Shown here in pieces: positions 34,370 to 43,283 of a stretch of DNA of 64,000 bases. Under the pieces are notes generated by a model, which did not search any database, had not been told where the DNA came from, and was given only the letters and a program-made list of their open reading frames with translations. How positions within the stretch are numbered: the first letter of the stretch is position 1; every line of letters starts with the position of its first letter. This DNA comes from an uncultured Alistipes sp. (GTDB lineage Bacteria; Bacteroidota; Bacteroidia; Bacteroidales; Rikenellaceae). The position numbers were made by a program, and so were the translations under genes. Location of the stretch: positions 1 through 64,000 of the forward strand of contig NZ_CASFQD010000059.1 in NCBI RefSeq assembly GCF_949296715.1, written 5' to 3'.

Positions 34370-35635
34370 ATGAAAAAAGTAGACGTGATCCTCGGCCTGC
34401 AGTGGGGTGACGAGGGCAAGGGAAAGGTCGTGGATGTATTGACGCCCCGCTACGAGGTCGTCGCACGTTTTCAGGGCGGTCCCAATGCCGGTCACACGCT
34501 GGAGTTCAACGGCGAGAAATACGTGCTCCGCTCGATCCCCTCGGGAATTTTCCAGGGCGGCAAGACCAACATCATCGGCAACGGCGTCGTGCTGGATGCC
34601 ATTCTCTTCCGCGCCGAGGCCGAAGAGCTGGCCCGCAGCGGCCACGACCTGACGCGGCAGCTCTGCATCTCGAAGAAGGCCCACCTGATCCTCCCGACGC
34701 ACCGCATCCTCGATGCGGCCTACGAGGCGGCGAAGGGCAGCGCCAAGATCGGCACCACGGGCAAGGGCATCGGTCCGACCTACACGGACAAGGTGAGCCG
34801 CAACGGCATGCGCGTGGGCGACCTGCTCGATCCCGATTTCCGCAATATCTACGCGGCGGCGAAGGCCCGCCACGAGACGATTCTGCGCGGGCTCGGCTAC
34901 GAATACGACATCACCGAGCTGGAGAAGCAGTGGTTCGAGGCCGTGGAGTACCTCAAGCGCTTCCGCATCGTCGACAGCGAATATTTCATCAACGAGGCGC
35001 TCCGCGACGACCGGAGCATCCTGGCCGAAGGGGCCCAGGGCACGCTGCTCGACGTCGACTTCGGGTCGTATCCCTTCGTCACGTCGTCGAACACCGTCTG
35101 CGCGGGTGTCTGCGTGGGCCTGGGCGTGGCGCCGAACCGCATCGGCGAGGTCTACGGCATCTTCAAGGCCTACTGTACGCGCGTGGGCAGCGGTCCGTTC
35201 CCCACGGAGCTCTTCGACGAGACGGGCGACCGCCTCTGCTCGCTCGGCCACGAGTTCGGCGCCGTCACGGGACGCCGCCGCCGCTGCGGCTGGCTCGACC
35301 TGGTGGCGCTGAAGTATTCGATCATGATCAACGGCGTCACGCAGCTCATCATGATGAAGTCCGACGTGATGAACGACTTTGACACGATCCGCGTGGCCAC
35401 GGCCTACGAGATCGGCGGCGAGCGCACCACGCACTTCCCCTATACGATCACCGGCGACCTGCGTCCGGTCTACACCGACTTCGAGGGGTGGCGCTGCGAC
35501 CTGCGCCACTGCCGTACCTACGATGAGTTCCCCGCCGCGTTCAAGCGTTACGTGGAGTTCATTGAGCGCGAAACGGGTGTGCCGGTGAAGATCATCTCCG
35601 TCGGCCCGGACCGCGGCGAGACGATCGTGCGGTAG
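34370..35635 (+). CDS. purA: adenylosuccinate synthetase
   Basis: Makes adenylosuccinate from IMP, aspartate and GTP, the first step from IMP to AMP. It has 421 residues, the normal length. It starts MKKVDVILGLQWGDEGKGKVVD with the GDEGKGK loop (catalytic Asp and His pair) and contains GGPNAGHT, GTTGKGIGPTY, TTGKGIGP and SNTVCAGVCVGLGVAPNRI. The start at 34370 is set by the conserved N-terminus and the promoter. Confidence 0.96.
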   Translation: MKKVDVILGLQWGDEGKGKVVDVLTPRYEVVARFQGGPNAGHTLEFNGEKYVLRSIPSGIFQGGKTNIIGNGVVLDAILFRAEAEELARSGHDLTRQLCISKKAHLILPTHRILDAAYEAAKGSAKIGTTGKGIGPTYTDKVSRNGMRVGDLLDPDFRNIYAAAKARHETILRGLGYEYDITELEKQWFEAVEYLKRFRIVDSEYFINEALRDDRSILAEGAQGTLLDVDFGSYPFVTSSNTVCAGVCVGLGVAPNRIGEVYGIFKAYCTRVGSGPFPTELFDETGDRLCSLGHEFGAVTGRRRRCGWLDLVALKYSIMINGVTQLIMMKSDVMNDFDTIRVATAYEIGGERTTHFPYTITGDLRPVYTDFEGWRCDLRHCRTYDEFPAAFKRYVEFIERETGVPVKIISVGPDRGETIVR

Positions 35636-35689
35636 GGCATGCGTCCGCCGCAAAACGAAGCATGTAATCTGTAACCTTATACAACAGTA

Positions 35690-36568
35690 ATGAAAGAAAA
35701 CCTTAAAATTGTCGTATTGGCCAAGCAGGTGCCCGACACCCGCAACGTGGGCAAGGACGCGATGACGCCGGAAGGAACCGTCAACCGCGCGGCGCTGCCG
35801 GCCATCTTCAATCCCGAAGACCTCAATGCCCTTGAGATGGCGCTCGCGCTCAAGGACCGCGTCGCGGGCGCGACGGTGCACATCCTGACGATGGGCCCGC
35901 AGCGCGCCGCCGACATCATCCGCGACGCGATGTTCCGCGGCGCCGACGGCGGCTACCTGCTCTCGGGCCGCGAATTCGCCGGTTCGGATACGCTGGCAAC
36001 CTCCTATGCGCTCTCGTGCGCACTGAAAAAGATCGCTCCCGACGTGATCTTCGCGGGCCGTCAGGCCATCGACGGCGACACGGCGCAGGTAGGCCCGCAG
36101 GTGGCCGAGAAACTCGGGCTGCCGCAGGTGACCTATGCCGAGCAGATCGTCGAGATACGCCCCGCATCGCTTGTCATCCGTCGTCGCCTGGCCAACGGCG
36201 TCGAGACGGTCGAGTGCCCCGTTCCGGCCGTCATCACGGTCAACGCCTCGGCTCCGGCCTGCCGTCCGCGCAACGCCAAGCGCGTGATGACCTACAAGTG
36301 CGCGCTGGCCAAGTCGGAGGTCGCCGCAGCGCCCGATTCGGAGGCTGCACGCCGCGTGGCCGCGAAACCCTATCTGCAGATCGTCGAGTGGGCTGCCGCG
36401 GAGGTCGATCCCGATCCCGCACAGCTGGGCCTGCAGGGCTCGCCCACGAAGGTCAAGAAGATCGAGAACGTCGTCTTCGCCGCCAAGGAGGCCAAGCGCC
36501 TGACGGCCGACGACGCGCAGATCGATTCCCTGATGAAAGAACTCATTGCGAGCCACACGCTCGGTTAA
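35690..36568 (+). CDS. etfB: electron transfer flavoprotein beta subunit
   Basis: Small subunit of the ETF heterodimer that takes electrons from acyl-CoA dehydrogenases. It has 292 residues, beginning MKENLKIVVLAKQVPDTRNVGKD. A central IFAGRQAIDGDTAQVGPQVAEKLG phrase is typical of EtfB. The chain is slightly longer than the classical 250-260 residues, as in anaerobe ETFs. It leads a three-gene operon, with etfA 18 bases downstream. Confidence 0.93.
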   Translation: MKENLKIVVLAKQVPDTRNVGKDAMTPEGTVNRAALPAIFNPEDLNALEMALALKDRVAGATVHILTMGPQRAADIIRDAMFRGADGGYLLSGREFAGSDTLATSYALSCALKKIAPDVIFAGRQAIDGDTAQVGPQVAEKLGLPQVTYAEQIVEIRPASLVIRRRLANGVETVECPVPAVITVNASAPACRPRNAKRVMTYKCALAKSEVAAAPDSEAARRVAAKPYLQIVEWAAAEVDPDPAQLGLQGSPTKVKKIENVVFAAKEAKRLTADDAQIDSLMKELIASHTLG

Positions 36569-36586
36569 TAGCCTTTGAATCCCGTT

Positions 36587-37606
36587 ATGAACAACATATT
36601 CGTATATATCGAGCTCGAGGGCGGCAAGATCGCCGACGTAAGCCTCGAGCTGTTGACCAAGGGCCGCGAGCTGGCTGCGAAGCTGGGCGTGAAGCTCGAA
36701 GCCGTGGCGCTGGGTCACAACCTTTCCGGCATAGAAAAAGAGCTGGCCAAGTACGGTGCCGACACGGTGTGGGTGGCCGACGACGAAATCTTCGCGCCGT
36801 TCCGCACGCTGCCCCACACGGCCGTGCTGTGCGGCCTGATCGAGCAGGAGAAGCCGCAGATCGCCCTGTTCGGCGCCACGCCCGTGGGCCGCGACTTCGC
36901 ACCGCGCGTCTCCTCGGCGCTGCACAGCGGTCTGACGGCCGACTGTACGCAGCTCGAGATCGGCGACCACAAGGACGCCAAGACCGGCAAGGAGTACACC
37001 GACCTGCTCTACCAGATCCGTCCCGCCTTCGGCGGCAACATCATCGCCACGATCGTCAACCCGGACCACCGTCCGCAGATGGCCACCGTGCGTGAGGGCG
37101 TCATGCGCAAGGAGTGCGCCGCGCAGCCCGCAGCGGGCGAGGTGAAGGCGATCGACTGGCGCAGGTTCGTCAAGGATACGGACCTCGTGGTGAAGATCGT
37201 CGACCGCGAGATCGCCGAGAGCAAGATCGACATCAAGGGCGCGAGCGTCATCGTGGCCGGCGGCTACGGCATGGGCTCGAAGGAGAACTTCAAACTGGTG
37301 CACGAACTGGCCGACGTGCTGGGCGCCGAGGTGGGTGCGAGCCGTGCGGCCGTTGATGCGGGCTTCACGGAGCATGCGCGCCAGGTCGGACAAACCGGTG
37401 TCACGGTGCGCCCGAAACTCTACATCGCCTGCGGCATTTCGGGCCAGATTCAGCACACGGCCGGCATGGAGGAGTCCGCGATGATCATTTCGATCAACAC
37501 CGACCCCGATGCGCCGATCAACAAGATCGCCGACTACGCCATCACGGGTGACGTGAACGAGGTAATTCCCAAGATGATCAAGTACTACAAACAAAATTCG
37601 AAGTAA
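36587..37606 (+). CDS. etfA: electron transfer flavoprotein alpha subunit
   Basis: FAD-binding large subunit of ETF. It has 339 residues. The C-terminal FAD domain is diagnostic: VIVAGGYGMGSKENF, VGASRAAVDAGF, GQTGVTVRPKLYIACGISGQIQHTAGM and INTDPDAPINKIADYAITGDVNEVIP. The start at 36587 (MNNIFVYIELEGGK) is preferred to a TTG 12 bases upstream. The stop overlaps the start of the dehydrogenase gene in TAATG, so the three subunits are made together. Confidence 0.94.
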   Translation: MNNIFVYIELEGGKIADVSLELLTKGRELAAKLGVKLEAVALGHNLSGIEKELAKYGADTVWVADDEIFAPFRTLPHTAVLCGLIEQEKPQIALFGATPVGRDFAPRVSSALHSGLTADCTQLEIGDHKDAKTGKEYTDLLYQIRPAFGGNIIATIVNPDHRPQMATVREGVMRKECAAQPAAGEVKAIDWRRFVKDTDLVVKIVDREIAESKIDIKGASVIVAGGYGMGSKENFKLVHELADVLGAEVGASRAAVDAGFTEHARQVGQTGVTVRPKLYIACGISGQIQHTAGMEESAMIISINTDPDAPINKIADYAITGDVNEVIPKMIKYYKQNSK

Positions 37607-39336
37607 TGGCTAATTTCTTTTCAGATAACAAGGATTTGCAGTTCCACCTCGGGCATCCCGCGATGCGCAAGATCGTGGAGCTGAAGGAGCGCGGCTTCGC
37701 CGAGAAGGACCTCTACGACCATGCGCCGCAGAATTTCGAGGACGCGATGGACTCCTACCGCCGGGTGCTTGAGATCGCGGGCGAAGTCTGCGGCGACGTC
37801 ATTGCCCCGAATGCCGAAGGCGTGGACCACGAGGGCCCGCGCGTGGTGAACGACCACGTGGAGTATGCCTCGGGTACGGTTCAGAACCTCAAGGCGATCG
37901 TCGATGCCGGATTGAGCGGCCTGACGCTCCCGCGCAAGTACGACGGCCTGAACTTCCCGCTCGTCTGCTTCGTCATGGCCAACGAGATGGTGGCCCGTGC
38001 CGATGCGGGCTTCGAGAACATCTGGGGCCTGCAGGACTGCGCCGAGACGCTCAACGAATTCGCCTCGGAGGAGCTCAAGCAGCTGTTCCTGCCCCGCGTG
38101 TCGGCGGGTGCGACGTGCGCCATGGACCTCACGGAGCCCGATGCCGGTTCGGACCTCGGTGCCGTGATGCTGAAGGCCACCTGGTCGGAGGAGCGGCAGA
38201 CGTGGCTGCTCAACGGCGTCAAGCGCTTCATCACCAACGGTGACGGCGACATCTCGCTCGTGCTGGCCCGCACGGAGGAGGGAACGACCGATGCGCGCGG
38301 CCTGTCGATGCTCGTGCACGACAAGCGCGACGGCGGCGTCAAGGTGCGCCGCATCGAGAACAAGCTCGGCATCAAGGGCTCGCCGACGTGCGAGCTGGTC
38401 TTCACGAACGCCCCGGCCCGGCTGGTCGGCGACCGCAAGATGGGTCTTATCAAGTACGTGATGTCGCTGATGAACGCCGCCCGTCTGGGTATCGGCGCGC
38501 AGTCGGTGGGTCTGTGCGAGGCTGCCTACCGCGAGGCGCTGAAGTATGCCCACGAGCGCGAGCAGTTCGGCAAGCCGATCGTGCAGTTCGCCGCCGTGTC
38601 GGAGATGCTCTCGAACATGAAGGCCAAGCTGCAGGGCGCCCGCGCGCTGCTCTACGAGACCACGCGCTTCGTCGAGATTTACAAGCAGTACGGCCACATC
38701 GCCCAGGAGCGTTCGCTCGAGGGTGAGGAGCGCCAGGAGATGAAGTTCTACAACCGCCTGGCCGACGGCTTCACGCCCCTGGTGAAGCTCTTTGCATCGG
38801 AGTACGCCAACCAGCTGGCCTACGACGCCATCCAGATCCACGGCGGTTCGGGCTTCATGAAGGACTACCCCTGCGAGCGGCTCTACCGCGACGCCCGCAT
38901 CATGAACATCTACGAGGGCACCTCGCAGCTGCAGGTCGTGGCGGCGATCAACGCCGTGACGAAGGGCACGTTCATGGAGCAGATCGGACGCTATGCCGAG
39001 GCGGAGTATGCCGAGCCGATGCAGCCCGTCGTGGCGAAGCTCCAGGAGCTGACCGCGAAGCTCGCGGAGATGATCGCGCATGTCGAGGCCGGCGAGAAGG
39101 AGAAGGCCGGGTTCAAGGATTTCCATGCCCGCCGTCTGGTCGAGACCTCGGGTCATATCATCATCACCTACCTGCTGGCGCGTCAGGCCGGCGAGTGCGC
39201 CGAGTACGAGGCGTCGGCCCGCATCTTCTGCAAGCTGGCCGAGGGCAAGATCGCCGAGGCGTACAACTACGTGATGAACTCCACGACCGAAGATGTCGAC
39301 CTGTTCCGCCAGGTGATCCGCACGGAGGAGTGCTGA
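37606..39336 (+). CDS. acyl-CoA dehydrogenase with C-terminal extension
   Basis: Flavoenzyme that introduces the 2,3-double bond into acyl-CoA and passes electrons to ETF. At 576 residues it exceeds the usual 380. The core has TEPDAGSDLGAVMLKA (FAD and substrate contact) and the catalytic base Glu437 in IYEGTSQLQ. The last 110 or so residues, after AVTKGTF, form an extra helical domain seen in the larger bacterial branch. Chain-length specificity cannot be read. With etfBA it forms a complete electron-transfer unit, but no thiolase, crotonase or 3-hydroxyacyl-CoA dehydrogenase lies nearby. Confidence 0.9.
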   Translation: MANFFSDNKDLQFHLGHPAMRKIVELKERGFAEKDLYDHAPQNFEDAMDSYRRVLEIAGEVCGDVIAPNAEGVDHEGPRVVNDHVEYASGTVQNLKAIVDAGLSGLTLPRKYDGLNFPLVCFVMANEMVARADAGFENIWGLQDCAETLNEFASEELKQLFLPRVSAGATCAMDLTEPDAGSDLGAVMLKATWSEERQTWLLNGVKRFITNGDGDISLVLARTEEGTTDARGLSMLVHDKRDGGVKVRRIENKLGIKGSPTCELVFTNAPARLVGDRKMGLIKYVMSLMNAARLGIGAQSVGLCEAAYREALKYAHEREQFGKPIVQFAAVSEMLSNMKAKLQGARALLYETTRFVEIYKQYGHIAQERSLEGEERQEMKFYNRLADGFTPLVKLFASEYANQLAYDAIQIHGGSGFMKDYPCERLYRDARIMNIYEGTSQLQVVAAINAVTKGTFMEQIGRYAEAEYAEPMQPVVAKLQELTAKLAEMIAHVEAGEKEKAGFKDFHARRLVETSGHIIITYLLARQAGECAEYEASARIFCKLAEGKIAEAYNYVMNSTTEDVDLFRQVIRTEEC

Positions 39337-39353
39337 TCCCGCCGGATTTCCGA

Positions 39354-39389
39354 AAAAAGGGCCTGCTTCACATGAAGCGGGCCCTTTTT
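39354..39389. terminator. bidirectional terminator between the ETF operon and glsA
   Basis: A 17-bp stem (one G-T pair) starting with five A and ending with five T, closed by a very short loop. It serves both convergent units. Confidence 0.88.
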
Positions 39390-39453
39390 CGTTGCGGGTG
39401 TCGGGACCGGACGGCGCTCCGGTGGGGGAGGCTGCCACTCCTCGTGGGGAAGG

Positions 39454-40431
39454 TCAGGCCTTGACGGCTTCGTGTACCGCGGCGCGCGGAGCGTCGAAGA
39501 GGTTGAGGCCGAGCTGTGCGGCGATGTCGGCCAGCGCCCGCTGGGCCTTCACGGAGTTGCCCGCCGAATCGAGCGGCGGAGCGAAGGCCGCCACGCCCAT
39601 GACGCCCGGCACGACGCCCATGATGCCGCCGCCGACCCCCGTCTTGGCCGGGAGCCCCGTCGTGAAGAGCCAGTCGCCCGTATGCTCGTAGAAGCCGACG
39701 GTGGCCATCATGGCGGTGATCTTCGGCGTCAGCTCCGCGCGGAAGACCTCCTCGCCCGTCACCGGGTTGCGTCCTCCGGCGGCGATCGTCGCCGCAAGGG
39801 TTGCCAGCTCTTTGGCCGTGATGCCGATCGAGCACTGCCGTGTGTAGAGGTCGAGCGACAGGTCGGGGTCGTCGTAGATGCGGTTGTAGTTCTTAAGCAG
39901 CCAGGCAATCGAGCGGTTGTTGAAGTTGGTCTCCGACTCCGAACGGTAGAGTTCGTCGATCACCCCGACCTGCGCACCGCAGAGCGCCTCGACGAAGCGG
40001 AGGATCGACTGCCACTTGCCGTCGCGGTCGCCCACGGGCTTGATCAGCGAGCAGGCCGAGATGGCCCCGGCGTTGACCAGCGGCGTCGAGGGGTGGTCGT
40101 TTTCGAGCAGGATGGCGATGATCGAGTTGAATGGCAGCCCCGTGGCGTCGGCGCCGATGCGGTCGAGCACCTCCTGCGCTCCGTACTGCTGCATGGCCAG
40201 CAGCGCCGTCGGGACCTTCGAGACCGATTCGATGCCGAAGCGGTACTCCGTGTCGCCCACGGCGACGACGGTGCCGTCGGTCAGGCAGGCCGCGATGCCG
40301 AAGAGCGTCGAGGGGACGTTGGCCAGGTAGGGGATGTAGTCGGCGTTCTTGCCGCCGGTCGTGTTCTTGACTCGGTCGTAGGCCCCGCGCAGGGCCTGTG
40401 CGACGTGCTGTCTGTCGATTTTCGGTGTCAT
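39454..40431 (-). CDS. glsA: glutaminase A
   Basis: Hydrolyses glutamine to glutamate and ammonia. It has 325 residues and a beta-lactamase-like serine fold: the SxxK pair is Ser69 and Lys72 in IESVSKVP. Further family phrases are NAGAISACSL, YRSESETNFNNRSIAWLLKN and PAKTGVGGGIMGVVPG. It lies 17 bases downstream of the antiporter gene on the same strand. Such pairs give acid resistance in gut bacteria: the enzyme frees ammonia, which takes up protons. Confidence 0.94.
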   Translation of the reverse strand: MTPKIDRQHVAQALRGAYDRVKNTTGGKNADYIPYLANVPSTLFGIAACLTDGTVVAVGDTEYRFGIESVSKVPTALLAMQQYGAQEVLDRIGADATGLPFNSIIAILLENDHPSTPLVNAGAISACSLIKPVGDRDGKWQSILRFVEALCGAQVGVIDELYRSESETNFNNRSIAWLLKNYNRIYDDPDLSLDLYTRQCSIGITAKELATLAATIAAGGRNPVTGEEVFRAELTPKITAMMATVGFYEHTGDWLFTTGLPAKTGVGGGIMGVVPGVMGVAAFAPPLDSAGNSVKAQRALADIAAQLGLNLFDAPRAAVHEAVKA

Positions 40432-40448
40432 GGTTGTCGGTTTGTTTG

Positions 40449-42080
40449 TTATTTGGTCGGTTGTTTCTCTTTTCCCGGATTCCCGGCGGAAGCGGGCTTC
40501 GGTTGTGCTTTCCTCGGAGCGGCGGCCGGGGCTGCCGATGGGGCCGGCGAAGCAGGGGCTGCCGGAGCGGTTCGTGCGGACGAAGTTGTCGGGGCTGTCG
40601 GGGCAGCCGGGGCCTCCCAGTGGAAGGGGGCGAACTCGGCGGCGGCCTGCGGGTCTCGCCACGAGGGCTTGCGCATGGCATAGATGATGAACGGGATGCC
40701 GACCACGATCACACAGCCGATGATGAGCACCGAGAACCAGACGGTGCTGCTGCCCGTGGCGATCTGTCCGGGCGGCACGAAACTCAACACGAAGGCCAGC
40801 AGCGAGCCGCTGAAGCCCATCGCGCCGAGCAGCCACATCACGCCGTTGCCGCTGCCCTTGCCCAGGCGGAAGGGTCGCGGTGCGGACTTCATCCTGTAGC
40901 GCAGGACGATCGCCGCGGCGAACATGAGCATGTACATGATCAGGTAGAGCAGCACGGTGAGCTGCGAGAGGATCTGGTAGAAGGACTGCACCGAGGGCAT
41001 GACGACGAAGAGCAGCGCCAGCAGCGTCACGATGCCGCCCTGGATGAGCAGGATGTTGCGCTGCACGCCGATGCGGTTGGTCTTCTGGAAGAAGGGCGGC
41101 AGGTAGCCCGCCTTGCCCACGGCGAAGATACCCTTCGAGGGGCCGGCCACCCAGGTGAGCACGCCGGCCAGCACGCCGAACATCAGCGCCACGGCGATGA
41201 CGGGCCCGGCCCACGAGACATGCAGGTAGCGGAAGTAGTTGTCGAAGCCGATGAGCAGCGACTGCGTGAGGCTGATGTCCTTGGCCGGGATGATGAATCC
41301 GAGCGAGAAGGTGCCCAGCACGAAGATGCAGACCGTCACGAGCGATCCGATGATGATCGCCCGGGGGTAGTTGCGCGAGGGGTTCTTCACCTCCATGACG
41401 TGGATGCCCATCATCTCCATGCCGGCGTAGAAGAGGAAGATGCTGCTCGCCAGCACGAGGTTGTCGAGCTTGCTCAGGTCGGGGAAAAAGCCCTGCGACA
41501 TGTCCATGTTGTTGTGGCCCCCGGTGGCGATGTAGACGGCGCCGAGCACGATGAGCAGCCCGGCGGGGATGATCGTGCCGATCATGCCGCCCCACTTGCT
41601 GATCTTGCCGACCCAGTCGAGCCCCTTCAGTGCGATGAAGGTGGCGATCCAGTAGATGGCCAGCACCATGACCAGCGTGAAGACCTTGTTCGAGGCCAGC
41701 GCCATGTCGTGCGGTTCGTTCGTGCCGATGAAGGCGATCGACACGGCACCGAAGGTCAGCACCGTGGGGTACCAGATTGTCGACTCGATCCATTGCAGCC
41801 AGATGGCCAGGAAGCCCGTGCGGGCGCCGAAGGCCTCGCCGACCCAGCGGAAGACGCCGCCCTGCTTGTCGGAGAACATCGCCGCGAGCTCGGCGGCGAC
41901 CATGGCCGTCGGGATGAGGAAGACGATGGCGGCGAACAGGTAGTAGAAGGCCGACGAAGGCCCGTAGACCGCCTCGGCGGGCAATCCGCGCAGGCTCACG
42001 ACCGCCGTCACGTTCATGATGGCGAGTGTCATGACACTCAACTTGAAACCCGTACTTGCGGTGGTTTTCTTTACATCCAT
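40449..42080 (-). CDS. gadC: glutamate/GABA-type amino acid antiporter
   Basis: APC-family inner-membrane antiporter of 543 residues and about twelve membrane segments. The start KLSVMTLAIMNVTAVVSLRGLPAEAVYG and the phrase MFSDKQGGVFRWVGEAFGARTGFLAIWLQWIEST match GadC-type carriers. The end is a tail rich in Ala and Pro (about residues 485-543), which differs from the helical C-plug of E. coli GadC. Paired with glutaminase it probably exchanges glutamine for glutamate (or GABA). No glutamate decarboxylase gene is in the window. The start at 42080 is chosen for the conserved N-terminus. Confidence 0.87.
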   Translation of the reverse strand: MDVKKTTASTGFKLSVMTLAIMNVTAVVSLRGLPAEAVYGPSSAFYYLFAAIVFLIPTAMVAAELAAMFSDKQGGVFRWVGEAFGARTGFLAIWLQWIESTIWYPTVLTFGAVSIAFIGTNEPHDMALASNKVFTLVMVLAIYWIATFIALKGLDWVGKISKWGGMIGTIIPAGLLIVLGAVYIATGGHNNMDMSQGFFPDLSKLDNLVLASSIFLFYAGMEMMGIHVMEVKNPSRNYPRAIIIGSLVTVCIFVLGTFSLGFIIPAKDISLTQSLLIGFDNYFRYLHVSWAGPVIAVALMFGVLAGVLTWVAGPSKGIFAVGKAGYLPPFFQKTNRIGVQRNILLIQGGIVTLLALLFVVMPSVQSFYQILSQLTVLLYLIMYMLMFAAAIVLRYRMKSAPRPFRLGKGSGNGVMWLLGAMGFSGSLLAFVLSFVPPGQIATGSSTVWFSVLIIGCVIVVGIPFIIYAMRKPSWRDPQAAAEFAPFHWEAPAAPTAPTTSSARTAPAAPASPAPSAAPAAAPRKAQPKPASAGNPGKEKQPTK

Positions 42081-42187
42081 AGTGTTTGATTTTTTGTTTT
42101 GACCTCCCGAACGGTGCAACTACCGTGCAAATCCGTCACGGGATGCGTTTCGGGCTTCGCCGATGCGGAAATCTTCCCGAAAAAACG

Positions 42188-42195
42188 TATCTTTG
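42188..42195 (+). promoter_or_regulatory. -7 box of the thioredoxin-like lipoprotein gene
   Basis: TATCTTTG, 19 bases before the ATG at 42215. Confidence 0.58.
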
Positions 42196-42214
42196 CCTTC
42201 GGACACAAAAACTC

Positions 42215-43150
42215 ATGCAGATGTACCGTACATTGCTTCTGATTCTTGCGGCCGTCGGCCTTGCGGCATGCGGCGGCCGCACGTCCCGCCGCCCCGCCGC
42301 GCATGCGGCGGCCGAAACGCCGGCCGTCTTCCTCCCGGCAATCGCCCCCGCCGAACTCTCCCCCGAGGAGCGGGTCGAATGGCTCCGCTGGCACTACTGG
42401 GACAACTTCGACTTCGCCGACACGACCTTCCTGCGGCGTGCCGACACGTTGCAGATGGTCGAGGCTTACGCCCGCTACGTGCAGCTGCTCTTCGCGGCCC
42501 CGACCGACGGTGCGCCGGTGGATTCGCTCATGCGCCGCGCCTCCGCGTCGCGCCCCATGCTCGACTACTTCGTCCTGCTGGCCGGTTACGTGCTGCACGA
42601 CCCCAACTCGCCGCTGCGCAACGACGAGTTCTACATCCCCGTGCTGCGGGCGCAGCTCTCCAGCCCGTGGTACGACGAATACGAACGGCTGGCCCCGGAA
42701 TACAACCTGAACCTCGCGTCGCAGAACCGCATCGGCCATCCGGCCAACGACTTCCGCTACACGCTCGCGTCGGGGGCCACGGGCACGCTCTACGGCATCC
42801 GTGCGGAGTACGTGCTGCTGTTCATCAACAACCCTGGCTGCCCGATGTGCCGCGAAATCCGCGAGGCGGTGTCGTCGTCGCCGATGCTCACGGAGATGAT
42901 TGAGCGGGGGCGGCTGCGGGTGCTGGCGCTCTATCCCGACGAGGAGCTCGACGAGTGGCGCGCCTACCACGACGAGATTCCTCCGAGCTGGATCAACGCC
43001 TACGACGACGGCTGCGTGCTGCGCGAAAAGGGGTTGTACGACCTGTCGGCCATTCCGTCGCTCTACCTGTTCGATGCGCAGAAGCGCGTGCTGGTGAAGG
43101 ATGCGACGGACGTGGCGCTCATCGAGGAGGTGATCGACCGCCGCGGATAG
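42215..43150 (+). CDS. thioredoxin-like lipoprotein (DUF5106 type)
   Basis: A 311-residue periplasmic lipoprotein with lipobox GLAAC (Cys near 19). The first half (PEERVEWLRWHYWDNFDFADTTFLRRADTLQMVEAYARYVQLL) is the helical DUF5106-like region of Bacteroidota. The second half is a thioredoxin fold with the redox motif NNPGCPMC (cysteines near 209 and 212), a cis-Pro region IPSLYLFDAQKRVL and the final strand. It may act in disulfide exchange at the envelope. It has its own promoter. Confidence 0.75.
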   Translation: MQMYRTLLLILAAVGLAACGGRTSRRPAAHAAAETPAVFLPAIAPAELSPEERVEWLRWHYWDNFDFADTTFLRRADTLQMVEAYARYVQLLFAAPTDGAPVDSLMRRASASRPMLDYFVLLAGYVLHDPNSPLRNDEFYIPVLRAQLSSPWYDEYERLAPEYNLNLASQNRIGHPANDFRYTLASGATGTLYGIRAEYVLLFINNPGCPMCREIREAVSSSPMLTEMIERGRLRVLALYPDEELDEWRAYHDEIPPSWINAYDDGCVLREKGLYDLSAIPSLYLFDAQKRVLVKDATDVALIEEVIDRRG

Positions 43151-43176
43151 GGGACCGGTATAGGCGCAGCCTATCG

Positions 43177-43210
43177 TCGCATAAAAAAAGACAATCGTTT
43201 TTTTATGCGA
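43177..43210. promoter_or_regulatory. 13-bp perfect inverted repeat upstream of rubrerythrin
   Basis: TCGCATAAAAAAA and its exact complement are separated by 8 bases. The right arm ends 18 bases before the TATCTTTG box and thus covers the -33 region of the rubrerythrin promoter. It could be an operator or a terminator of the upstream lipoprotein gene; the mirrored A and T runs fit either. Confidence 0.6.
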
Positions 43211-43227
43211 ACTTCGCGGCGAATCGT

Positions 43228-43235
43228 TATCTTTG
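43228..43235 (+). promoter_or_regulatory. rubrerythrin -7 box
   Basis: TATCTTTG lies 49 bases before the rubrerythrin ATG. The leader between them is A-rich. Confidence 0.62.
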
Positions 43236-43283
43236 CAACGTAGAAAAACGAATTATCAACCACACACAAAACATTACAAGATT

